Shown in pieces: positions 32,539 through 40,115 of a stretch of 40,115 nucleotides of DNA; the first letter of the stretch is position 1; each line of letters starts with the position of its first letter. The notes under the pieces are model-generated. The model made no database searches. It saw only the letters and a program-made list of their open reading frames with translations, and was not told the origin of the DNA. The stretch is from Cellulosimicrobium funkei (lineage in GTDB: Bacteria > Actinomycetota > Actinomycetes > Actinomycetales > Cellulomonadaceae), in NCBI RefSeq assembly GCF_001019615.1, contig NZ_JNBQ01000035.1:1-40115 (forward strand), in the 5' to 3' direction. Position numbers and translations under genes: made by a program.

Positions 32539-35036
32539 GACTCGTCTCCCTGTCGTCTCGTCGGCTCCGACGGCGACCCTGCCGCCGGGGGCACGGCGCC
32601 ACCCTTCGTGCCGGCGCGGCGGCCGGGCAGCCACCGGCGCAGACCCGAGGAACCGGAGGCCGCGCGCACGGACCGCAACGAGAGTGCGGCACGGACGCGG
32701 GCGCGACGGTTCACGGAGGAGCGTAGCCCCACGACGACGGAGTCCACGTCCGCCCAGAAGGCGTCGATCTCCTGCTCGCTCGGCTCGCCCTCGCCGAAGA
32801 CGGTCGCGTCGGCCCGGTGCGCGAGCGGGATCGTGGCCGTCGCGCCGTAGGCCTGGGAGAGGAGGCCGGCGCCCTCGCGCCGTGTGGAGCCCGCGGGGAC
32901 GGGCGTCCCGAGGTCCGTCGCGGTGTCGAGGACCTCGCGCCAGCCGCCGCTCACCCGGTCCACGGGACGTGCCGCCGCGCGACGTCGGGCCCGGCGGCGC
33001 GCCTTGTAGGCGAGCACGAGGATCACGGGCAGGGCGAGGAGCGCCAGGGGCACGACCACGGCGACCGCGACGAGGGCCGCCTGGCCCCAGTCGAAGCCGT
33101 CGCTCTCGGCCTTCTCCTTCTCCTCGTCGTCGACCTTCCCCGCCTCGGCCTCGGCAGGCTCCTCCGGCGGCTCCGGGTCCTCGAGGATCGGGGGCTTGGG
33201 CACCTGGAGGCTCTTGGGCTCCGGCTGGATCTTGTTGTCCTCGTCGGGGATCGCCGTGACCGGCACCCACCCGTAGCCGACGAACGGCACCTCCGCCCAG
33301 GCGTGCACGTCGGTCCCGGTCGCCGTGAACGGCTCGCCCGGCTCCAGCGGGTTCTTCTCCAGGTCCGGGTAGAAGCCCATGACGACCCGCGCCGGGATGC
33401 CGGCCTGGTTGGCCATGAGGGCGAGCGCGACGGCGAACTGCTCGTCGTCGCCCACCATCTCCTCGTCCGCGAGGAGGGTGTCGATGCGCTCCGCCGAGTG
33501 CCCCGGCCGCGAGGGCGGCTGGGTGTCGAGACCGCTCGAGAACACACCGCTCGCCACGAGGCCGTCGCGGAGCGCGAAGAGCTGGTCGACGGGCTCGGTC
33601 TCCTCCCCCATGAACTGGGCGGCCTTGCCCGCGAGCGACGCGGGCAGCGCGTCCTTGGGCGGGGTGGGGACCTCGATCGACTGGTCGATCGCGCCCGCCC
33701 GCAGGTCGTCCTCGGTGGGCTCGACCGTGACGAGCGTGTCGAGCGTGTACGAGTCGCCGGGGCGCAGCCCGGCGGTCGTCAGCGCGGTGCCCGTCGTCGA
33801 GTTGTAGTACGTCGTCTCGCCGAGCTCGCGCGCGCGCTCGCCCGCGTAGGTGATGCCCTCGAGCGTGCCGACGTCGGGCACCCACACGCCGGTGTACTCC
33901 CCGACCTGGACGTCGACGCGCGTCGGCGTCCCGGACGCGACCGTGGCGATCTCCTCGCCCGCGCGCGTGTAGACGCCGGAGCCGGGCAACCCGCTGGAGA
34001 CGTCGTAGACGACGCCGTTGTAGGTGTCGAGACCGGCGAGGCGGACCTTGGCGCCGGCAGGGAGCCCCCGCACGGTGAACAGCTCGTCCTCGCGCATGTC
34101 CTTGGCGTACTTGCGGAACGCCGTGAGCGGGCTCACGTACTCGTGCAGGTCGAGCGGCGGCACGACGGTCTCGCGCAGCACGGTGCGCGGCTCGTCCGGC
34201 AGCAGCACGGGCGCGGCGAACGCGGCCGCGACGCCGCCGACGACGAGCATCGCGGCGCCCGTGCGCACGCGGTGCCACCAGAGCCGCCGCGTCGCGGCCT
34301 TGCTCGCCTCGGTCGTGATCTGGTGCGCGCCGAGCCGGGAGGCGGTGACCCGCCACCCGGCCCACAGCAGGCCCACGCCGCCGACGACGAGACCCTGCGC
34401 GACCGGGAACGCCGCGATGACGGTCCCGAGCAGGATGACCCCGACGAACGCGACCACCACGGGCACGAGCGCCCACGCGGCGCGGCGCGCACGCCACGCG
34501 ATCGTCCCCGCGAGGAGCGCGGTGGCGAGCATGAGGAGGTACGGGACGACCGCGAGCTCCGGGAAGGAGTGCAACGGCGGGACCGTGGTGACGAACTCCT
34601 TCCAGCCCGTGACGGCGCCGCGGAGCAGGTCGGTGATCGTCTGGAGCGACGGGACGACCCCGCCGATCGCGTCGGCCGGGAGCGCGAGCGCGGCGCCGAG
34701 GAGCAGGTAGGCGACGACCGCGACCACGAGCACCGTGGCGGCCGACCACCGGCGCCAGGCCCCGAGCCAGGCGACCAGGAGCCCGACGACGGCACCGCCG
34801 GCGGCCGGGACGAGGTACCCGGTCGACCCCCACACGGGCCCGAACCCGACCGCGACCGCGCCGAGGACGAGGACCAGCGCGAGCGCGTCGACGGCACCGA
34901 GGGCCGTGAGCGCCCGCGGGGCGTCGGCGCCGCGCAGCCGGGTCGTGTTGCGTTGCGACGTGCCGGAGGACGGGACGGGCGTGCCGACCGGGGTGGCGCG
35001 GCGCGAGCCGCGCGTCGTGGTGCTGGGAGCGCTCAT
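32535..35036 (-). CDS. Transglutaminase-fold membrane protein lacking catalytic Cys and Asp
   Basis: This 833-aa protein resembles TgpA-type membrane transglutaminases. It has about seven helices in residues 42-280, a large extracytoplasmic region (about 285-645) with the transglutaminase core, another helix (about 651-677), and a cytoplasmic tail containing a DUF4129-like segment. In the core, the Cys of the usual G(Y/D)CExFA is Asp531 (GDDEQFAVALAL). The catalytic His578 is kept (VHAWAEV), and the Asp of the usual W-x-DxT/P is Thr594 (GWVPVTAIPDED). Cross-linking or peptidase chemistry is therefore unlikely, and a binding or scaffold role is more plausible. Acidic and Lys-rich linker residues precede the last helix. 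It shares one base with the DUF58 stop (TGATG). Confidence 0.92.
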   Translation of the reverse strand: MSAPSTTTRGSRRATPVGTPVPSSGTSQRNTTRLRGADAPRALTALGAVDALALVLVLGAVAVGFGPVWGSTGYLVPAAGGAVVGLLVAWLGAWRRWSAATVLVVAVVAYLLLGAALALPADAIGGVVPSLQTITDLLRGAVTGWKEFVTTVPPLHSFPELAVVPYLLMLATALLAGTIAWRARRAAWALVPVVVAFVGVILLGTVIAAFPVAQGLVVGGVGLLWAGWRVTASRLGAHQITTEASKAATRRLWWHRVRTGAAMLVVGGVAAAFAAPVLLPDEPRTVLRETVVPPLDLHEYVSPLTAFRKYAKDMREDELFTVRGLPAGAKVRLAGLDTYNGVVYDVSSGLPGSGVYTRAGEEIATVASGTPTRVDVQVGEYTGVWVPDVGTLEGITYAGERARELGETTYYNSTTGTALTTAGLRPGDSYTLDTLVTVEPTEDDLRAGAIDQSIEVPTPPKDALPASLAGKAAQFMGEETEPVDQLFALRDGLVASGVFSSGLDTQPPSRPGHSAERIDTLLADEEMVGDDEQFAVALALMANQAGIPARVVMGFYPDLEKNPLEPGEPFTATGTDVHAWAEVPFVGYGWVPVTAIPDEDNKIQPEPKSLQVPKPPILEDPEPPEEPAEAEAGKVDDEEKEKAESDGFDWGQAALVAVAVVVPLALLALPVILVLAYKARRRARRRAAARPVDRVSGGWREVLDTATDLGTPVPAGSTRREGAGLLSQAYGATATIPLAHRADATVFGEGEPSEQEIDAFWADVDSVVVGLRSSVNRRARVRAALSLRSVRAASGSSGLRRWLPGRRAGTKGGAVPPAAGSPSEPTRRQGDES

Positions 35037-36373
35037 CAGTCGTTCAGCCTCCGCAGGGCGAGGGGGAGCTCGCCGAGCTCGCCGATGGTGAGGACGACGA
35101 GCTCCGCGATCGCGTGCCGGCTGAGCGAGGCCCCGGGGACGCACTGGATCGCCATGACGCGGACGTCCTGGGGAAGCCGGGCGGACGCCGCCCGCAGCTC
35201 GGTGGGCGTCACCCTGCTGCCGACGATGAACGCCACGACGGACGCGTCGCTGATCGTCAGGCCGGCGACGCGGGCGACGTCGACGAGCGACGTGCGCTGC
35301 GCCCGGGTCTCGACGCGCGCGAGGTCGTCGAGCAGCCGGGTGCGGTGGTCGCCGCGCAGGTTGCCGTCGTTGACGAGGACCGTGACGCCACGGTCCTCCT
35401 TGATCGCCTGGAGCCCGAGCGACCCGCACGCGCTCACGGCGAGCTCGAACTCGTCGTCGTGCGCGTAGTCCTCCGCACGCGTGGAGAGGAGGACGGCGAG
35501 GTGCGACCGGCGCGTCTCCTCGAACTGGCGGACCATGAGCTGCCCGGTGCGGGCCGTCGTCTTCCAGTGGATGTGCCGGCGGTCGTCCCCCGGGACGTAG
35601 TCGCGCAGCGCGTGGAACGAGACGTCCGAGTTGGAGATGTCCGTCGTGACGCGGCCCTCGAGGTCCTTGAGGAACCCGGTGGACGAGCCCGAGAGGTTCT
35701 TCACGCGCGGGTGGACGAAGAGCTCCTCGGGCTCGGTCCAGACGACCTCCCGGCGCAGCAGGCCGAGCGGGTCCGCCCGCACGGAGCGGACCGGTCCCAC
35801 GGAGATCACCGAGCGCCGGTGCGTCGGCACCGTGAAGATCTCCTCGTGGCTCGCCTGGGGGCGCAGGCGCGGGACGGGGAACGTCGCCATGCCCTGCCCC
35901 ACCGGGAGCTCCATGACCGACGGGAGCAGCGGCCGCCCCGAGTCGTTGCGCACGTCGAGCCGCCCCACGGCGCGGTCGCCGACCGTGACGCGCTGCTGCG
36001 CGAGGTCGAGCACGACGGCGTAGCGGAAGCGGCCCAGCACGAACGCGATCGCTGCCAGCAGCGACACCGTGAGCAGGACCGCCACCACCAGGAGCTCGAG
36101 CCACGAGAAGGCCAGCCCGGCCCACCAGGCCCCGATGGTGACGACGAGCGCCGCCCAGCCGAAGGGGCTGACCGCCGAGGTCACGGGCTCGACGGCCCGC
36201 GCCGCCGGCGCCAGCGCGCGTCCGACGGGCGCCGCGACCCGTCGGAGGGGCGCCGCGAGGGGTCGGAGCAGACCGGCGAGGGCCGACGACGCGGGTGGCG
36301 TGCCGGTCCTGCCGCGCGGGCTGCCGGAGCTGGCGCTCGGGCGGCCGGTCGAGGGGCCGTGTGAGGCGTTCAT
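35036..36373 (-). CDS. DUF58 protein with von Willebrand-like domain
   Basis: This 445-aa membrane protein has two adjacent helices (about 70-110; GWAALVVTIGAWWAGLAF and LLVVAVLLTVSLLAAIAFVL). Then come a beta-rich segment and the DUF58 signature LRDYVPGDDRRHIHWKTTARTG, followed by a vWA-like domain (HLAVLLSTRAED through VVAFIVG). DUF58 proteins are normally paired with MoxR AAA+ ATPases and transglutaminase-like proteins, exactly as here, and such trios are thought to assemble or activate envelope complexes. The N-terminal 60 residues are Ser/Pro/Arg-rich. ATG 36373 is taken, 109 bases after the moxR stop. Confidence 0.94.
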   Translation of the reverse strand: MNASHGPSTGRPSASSGSPRGRTGTPPASSALAGLLRPLAAPLRRVAAPVGRALAPAARAVEPVTSAVSPFGWAALVVTIGAWWAGLAFSWLELLVVAVLLTVSLLAAIAFVLGRFRYAVVLDLAQQRVTVGDRAVGRLDVRNDSGRPLLPSVMELPVGQGMATFPVPRLRPQASHEEIFTVPTHRRSVISVGPVRSVRADPLGLLRREVVWTEPEELFVHPRVKNLSGSSTGFLKDLEGRVTTDISNSDVSFHALRDYVPGDDRRHIHWKTTARTGQLMVRQFEETRRSHLAVLLSTRAEDYAHDDEFELAVSACGSLGLQAIKEDRGVTVLVNDGNLRGDHRTRLLDDLARVETRAQRTSLVDVARVAGLTISDASVVAFIVGSRVTPTELRAASARLPQDVRVMAIQCVPGASLSRHAIAELVVLTIGELGELPLALRRLND

Positions 36374-36482
36374 GCGATGAGCTCTCGATCGGTACGGGGA
36401 AGGACGGTCCGCCGTCGGAGGTCCGCACGGCAGCGCGGACGGGCGGGATGGGCGGGCGGCGTGGGGAGCGCCGCGCCTCCGG

Positions 36483-37457
36483 TCAGGCGGAGCGTCGCTC
36501 CTGCGGCGCCGCGACGTCGGCGAGGAGGCGGCCGAGCACGGCCTCGTTCGTCGCGCCGGCGAACTCCGCCTCCGGGTCGAGCACGAGGCGGTGGGCCCAG
36601 GCCGGCTGCGCGAGCTCCTTGATGTCGTCCGGCAGCACGTAGTTGCGGCCGTGGGCCGCGGCCCAGACCTTCGCGCAGCGCACGAGCGCGAGCGAGCCAC
36701 GGACGGAGACGCCGACCCGGACCTCGGGCGCGTTGCGCGTCTCCTCCGCGAGGCGGGAGACGTACTCGAGCACCGCACCGTCGACGTGCACGCGCGCGGC
36801 GAGCTCGGCCATCTCCGTCACGGCCTGCGTGGTGATGAGCGGCTGGAGCGCCTTGCTCCGGTCGCGCACGGCGGCACCCGAGAGGATCTCCACGGTCGAC
36901 GCGTGGTCCGGGTACCCGATCGACGCCTTCATGAGGAAGCGGTCGAGCTGGGCCTCGGGCAGCCGGTAGGTGCCGGCCTGCTCGATGGGGTTCTGCGTCG
37001 CGATGACCATGAACGGGCGGCCGACCTCGTGGCCGACGCCGTCGACGGTGACCCGACCCTCCTCCATGACCTCGAGCAGAGCGGACTGCGTCTTGGGCGA
37101 CGCACGGTTGATCTCGTCCGCCAGCACGATCGACGCGAAGATCGGGCCCTGGTGGAACTCGAACTTCCCGGTCTTCTGGTCGTAGATCGTCACGCCGGTG
37201 ACGTCCGAGGGGAGCAGGTCCGGCGTGAACTGGATGCGGTTGTTCGTGCCCTGGACGCTCGCCGCCAGGGCGCGGGCGAGCGACGTCTTGCCGGTGCCCG
37301 GGGCGTCCTCGAGGAGGATGTGGCCCTCGGAGAGCATGCACGTCAGGGTCAGGCGCACCACGTGCGCCTTGCCCAGGACGGCCTGGCCCACATTGCCGAC
37401 GAGGCGGTCGAAGGTCTGAGCGAACCAGGCGGCCTGCTCGGGGGTCATGGTGGTCAT
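36483..37457 (-). CDS. MoxR-family AAA+ ATPase
   Basis: This 324-aa cytoplasmic ATPase has Walker A EDAPGTGKTSLARALA (GTGKT at 54-58), Walker B SIVLADEINRASPKTQSALLE, sensor 1 FMVIATQNPIEQAGTYRLPEAQLDRF in parts, and the C-terminal lid RVGVSVRGSLALVRCAKVWAA. It is a chaperone-type ATPase that acts with DUF58/vWA proteins to insert metals or remodel complexes. GGAAAG precedes the ATG. It starts 51 bases after the surface-protein stop, so it is the second gene of the visible operon. Confidence 0.96.
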   Translation of the reverse strand: MTTMTPEQAAWFAQTFDRLVGNVGQAVLGKAHVVRLTLTCMLSEGHILLEDAPGTGKTSLARALAASVQGTNNRIQFTPDLLPSDVTGVTIYDQKTGKFEFHQGPIFASIVLADEINRASPKTQSALLEVMEEGRVTVDGVGHEVGRPFMVIATQNPIEQAGTYRLPEAQLDRFLMKASIGYPDHASTVEILSGAAVRDRSKALQPLITTQAVTEMAELAARVHVDGAVLEYVSRLAEETRNAPEVRVGVSVRGSLALVRCAKVWAAAHGRNYVLPDDIKELAQPAWAHRLVLDPEAEFAGATNEAVLGRLLADVAAPQERRSA

Positions 37458-37508
37458 TCGTCGCTTTCCGTTCGCTGTGCTGGAGGCGTGCTCGGGGTCG
37501 TCGAGCCG

Positions 37509-40115
37509 CTAGTACCAGGTCATGGAGTTCGTGTTCCCGATGGTCGTGTCGATCCGCACCGACGAGCCCGGCTGCCCCCAGACGCACTGCTGGCCGCCCG
37601 AGTAGTTTCCGTTGCCGTCGGTCCGCAGGGCTCGACCCTGCGCGTCGTAGCTGTAGTTGCCCGACCCGATCCGGTCGCCACCGCCGTAGCAGGTGGTCCG
37701 GAAGGCGGTGTTCGGCGGTCCGTCCTTGATGGTCAGGTACAGCTCGGCGCACGACGAGTGGGTGCACACACCGGGCCAGTTGCCGTCGGGGAGCTTGTGG
37801 TTGCTGCCCTTGCTCACCGTGAACACGGGCTCGGGCTTCTTGTCGGACGTCGCGGACCGGCAGGTCTCCTTCGCCGCACCCTCCGTGGGCGTGACCTTGA
37901 CGCAGATCTCGCGCGTCGCCGAGTACCCGACGCTCAGGGTCCCCGAGCCCGACTTCGCGCTGGACTGCACCGCGCCGCGGACCGACACGCTGTAGTCGCG
38001 GCCGTTGTCCGAGGTGGACCAGCGGTAGGAGATGCTCTGGTCGCCGCCGGTCATGGACACGTCCGGCGCGGGGATCGGGCCGTACGGCGACTCCCGGTTG
38101 GCGCTGGCTGCCGCCCCGGGCTCGCGTGCGCCGTCGACGCCCGCGACCGCGCGCACCTTGATCGTGTACGGCGTGCCGTTCGTGAGGCCTCCGACGATCT
38201 TGTTGCCGCCGAGCGCCTGCCAGCCGCTGCCCGCGTCGTACTGGTACGAGATCTCCTCTGCCCGGACGCCGTTGCCCGACGCCGCGCCGAACGAGAGCTG
38301 GATCTGGCCGTTCATCCCGTTCGCGTCGGCGCTGAGGTTGGACACCGTGCCCGGGGTCGCGAACGCACGGACCGGGTCGGACGCCGGCGAGAACTCCGCG
38401 TCACCAAACTTGTCGGTGGCCTTGTTGTGCGCCTTGACACGGAACGTGTAGCCGGTGGTGTCGGCGGGCACGCCGAGGGTGGCCGACGTGGCGCCTCCGG
38501 CAACGGTCGCGGTCCTGACCACGGAGCCGCCCTGCACCGCCTCGACGGTGTAGGAGGTGATCGCCGCACCGTTGTCGTCCGGCGCCGCCCACGAGACCTG
38601 CATCTGCGACGTGTCGCCGATGGCGGTGCGCTTCGCCGAGGGCTTGCCCGGCGCCGCGGGCTTGCCCGCGGGTGTCTCCGCCGCCGAGTACTCGCCCCAG
38701 TCCGAGGGGTCCGGGGCGCGGTTGTTCGCCCGGACGCGCACCTTGTACGCCACGCCGTTCTGCAGCCCGTCCCAGGTCACGGAGGTGCCGGTGAGCGCCG
38801 TCTTCTGGACGGCCCCGACCGGCGGCGCCGGCGAGATCTCCAGGTCGACGGTCTCGATGGCGGAGCGGTCGGTGTAGGTCTGGTTGGTCCAGGTGACGGT
38901 GAGGGACTGGTCGCCGAACTCGAGGGTGGGCGCGGCGGGCGGGTCGGGCTTCTCGTCCGGACGCGCGACGGCGGAGGCCGGGGAGGCGGGGCCGTCGCCG
39001 ACGGCGTTGGTCGCGAACACGGTGAAGGTGTACTCGACGTTGTTGGTCAGGCCGTCGAGGGTGCAGGTGGTGGTGCCGCAGGCCTTCTCGTAGCCGTTCT
39101 GGGATCGCACGGTGTAGCCCGTGATCTCGGCGCCGTTGTTGTTCGGCGGGTCCCAGGACAGCACGACGGTCTTCGACCGGACCTCCTCGACCTGTGGCGT
39201 CGCCGGAGCGTCCGGCTTGCCGAGCACCGTGAGCTGGATGCGGCCCTCGACCTCGCGGTCGGGATCCTTCGTGGCGTCCTGCACCCGGTACCTCACGACC
39301 ATGACGCCGATGAAGTTGTCGCGAGGCGTCACGGTGACCTGGTCACCCGCGACGCTCGGTGTGCCCTGACCGGTCTCCACGACCGCGTCGACGAGCTTCA
39401 GCGGGGTGTCGGGGAAGGGGTTGGAGTCGTTGGCGAGCACGGGGACCGTGGTCGGCTTGCCCTGGTGGGCGTCGTCGACGGTGTCCTGGTTGGCGCGCGC
39501 GAGCGGTCGGGTGGAGGCCACGACGGTCAGGGTCGCGGTGCCCTCGACCGGGGGGTGCTCGCCGTCGGTGACGGTGATCGGGACCTGCACGACCGAGCCC
39601 TTGGGGACCTCGGGGGTGGCCTGGGCGTGCAGGGTGGAGCCCTCGACGGTCACGGTCAGACCCTGCGCCTGGCCGGTGGCCTTGAAGGTCAGGGGGTCGC
39701 CGTCCGGGTCGGTGGCGAAGCGCGCGAGGTCGACCGAGGCCTCCTCGCCCGCCGCGACGTCGAGCGTCGGGGTGCCCACGAGCTCCGGGGGGAGGTTCTC
39801 CGGCGGCAGCACGGTGACGGGGATCGTCAGCACGTTGGTGTGACCCTCGGGGTCGTCGGGCCCGGAGCCGTCGGTGACCTCGAACGACACCGCCGCGGGA
39901 CCCGTGTAGTCGGCTTCGGGGGTGTACACGATCTCGGTCACGGAGGGCACCTCGCGCGAGCCCTCGGTCGCCGTGACCTTGTCCTCGGTCGTGAGCCGCG
40001 GCGTCCTGCCCTCGACGACGAGCACGTGCTCCGTGATGTCGATCGGCAGGGACTCGCCCGCCAGCACCTCGAGCTGGGTCCCGGGGCGGAGCGTGGGCTT
40101 CTGGTCGGTGAGGCC
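37509..40115 (-). CDS. Large multidomain Ig/cadherin/Fn3 surface protein, 5' end outside window
   Basis: The frame is open to the right edge, so the N-terminus is missing. About 868 residues are visible. The order is: cadherin/Ig-like repeats with PPENLPPELVGTPTLDVAAG, FATDPDGDPLTFKATG and the linker VLANDSNPFPDTPL, then four or five fibronectin-III repeats (PDAPATPQVEEVRSKTVVLSW, PAAPTLEFGDQSLTVTW, PAAPGKPSAKRTAIG and others). The C-terminal domain is Cys-rich (CTHSSCAELYLTI, TTCYGGGDRIG, GGQQCVWG) and ends in TMTWY-like SMTWY. No LPXTG or C-terminal helix is present, so anchoring must come from the unseen N-terminus. It is the first visible gene of the operon and may be the extracellular part, cargo or wall conduit of the system. 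Base use matches its neighbours. Confidence 0.92.
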   Translation of the reverse strand, partial: GLTDQKPTLRPGTQLEVLAGESLPIDITEHVLVVEGRTPRLTTEDKVTATEGSREVPSVTEIVYTPEADYTGPAAVSFEVTDGSGPDDPEGHTNVLTIPVTVLPPENLPPELVGTPTLDVAAGEEASVDLARFATDPDGDPLTFKATGQAQGLTVTVEGSTLHAQATPEVPKGSVVQVPITVTDGEHPPVEGTATLTVVASTRPLARANQDTVDDAHQGKPTTVPVLANDSNPFPDTPLKLVDAVVETGQGTPSVAGDQVTVTPRDNFIGVMVVRYRVQDATKDPDREVEGRIQLTVLGKPDAPATPQVEEVRSKTVVLSWDPPNNNGAEITGYTVRSQNGYEKACGTTTCTLDGLTNNVEYTFTVFATNAVGDGPASPASAVARPDEKPDPPAAPTLEFGDQSLTVTWTNQTYTDRSAIETVDLEISPAPPVGAVQKTALTGTSVTWDGLQNGVAYKVRVRANNRAPDPSDWGEYSAAETPAGKPAAPGKPSAKRTAIGDTSQMQVSWAAPDDNGAAITSYTVEAVQGGSVVRTATVAGGATSATLGVPADTTGYTFRVKAHNKATDKFGDAEFSPASDPVRAFATPGTVSNLSADANGMNGQIQLSFGAASGNGVRAEEISYQYDAGSGWQALGGNKIVGGLTNGTPYTIKVRAVAGVDGAREPGAAASANRESPYGPIPAPDVSMTGGDQSISYRWSTSDNGRDYSVSVRGAVQSSAKSGSGTLSVGYSATREICVKVTPTEGAAKETCRSATSDKKPEPVFTVSKGSNHKLPDGNWPGVCTHSSCAELYLTIKDGPPNTAFRTTCYGGGDRIGSGNYSYDAQGRALRTDGNGNYSGGQQCVWGQPGSSVRIDTTIGNTNSMTWY

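Noticed and set aside
35024-35037. TGGGAGCGCTCATC, 11 of 14 matches to the CelR box
   Set aside because: It lies at the junction of two overlapping coding regions within an operon, and the second half-site is broken. A chance match is more likely.
32535-36428. Single reading frame covering the transglutaminase gene and antisense-like extension to 36428
   Set aside because: The part beyond 35036 is the wrong frame of the DUF58 gene. The DUF58 motifs are in the other frame, and ATG 35036 shares a TGATG with its stop.

Overview
The window is chromosomal DNA from a very GC-rich actinobacterium. The order tRNA-Tyr / tRNA-Thr / tRNA-Met / rpmG / hadA / hadB, leaderless TANNNT-N6-GTG promoters, many GTG starts, a CelR-type operator and a WXG100/FtsK-type secretion locus all point to Actinobacteria. 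A member of the Micrococcales near Cellulomonas/Cellulosimicrobium is my best guess, but it is an inference. I see no rRNA, CRISPR array, IS element or prophage, and no gene-free stretch over 300 bases.

Left third (1-12,900). A 5'-truncated membrane protein overlaps a YtrA-type GntR regulator. A secreted L,D-transpeptidase follows. It converges on murB across a long inverted repeat. Next comes an apparent accessory block: two tandem MFS paralogues, a divergent LacI-family regulator with two identical 14-bp palindromes near the shared promoter, a Tat-exported putative (alpha/alpha)-barrel carbohydrate-active protein under a CelR-like box, and a SigE-type sigma factor with its membrane partner. 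The conserved hadB-hadA-rpmG operon and three tRNAs lie behind it. The block sits between hadB and murB, which are neighbours in many actinobacteria.

Middle (13,000-20,250). Housekeeping genes: a RarD-like permease and a 617-aa membrane protein (both with leaderless-type promoters), a YajQ-family nucleotide-binding protein, a HAD phosphatase, the membrane protease HtpX, and ferredoxin-NADP reductase FprA, whose promoter carries a metal-regulator-like palindrome.

Right half (20,250-40,115, all minus strand). This is one large locus, read from the right edge: an Ig/cadherin/Fn3 surface protein (5' end outside the window), MoxR ATPase, DUF58 protein, transglutaminase-fold membrane protein lacking the catalytic Cys and Asp, Zn-ribbon/RDD/FHA protein, PP2C phosphatase, Zn-ribbon/FHA protein, transmembrane Ser/Thr kinase, degenerate-FHA/HTH protein, an EssC-like triple ATPase with ubiquitin-like and FHA domains at its N-terminus, a WXG100 protein, and an LpqN-like protein. 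Seven consecutive genes overlap by 1 or 4 bases. The content suggests a phosphothreonine-controlled type VII-like secretion or envelope machine. The kinase and PP2C would set phosphorylation, three canonical FHA domains would read it, and the ATPase would move the WXG100 protein. EccB, EccD, EccE, MycP, EsaA and EssA are absent from the window. This locus is the best candidate for a poorly described system here.
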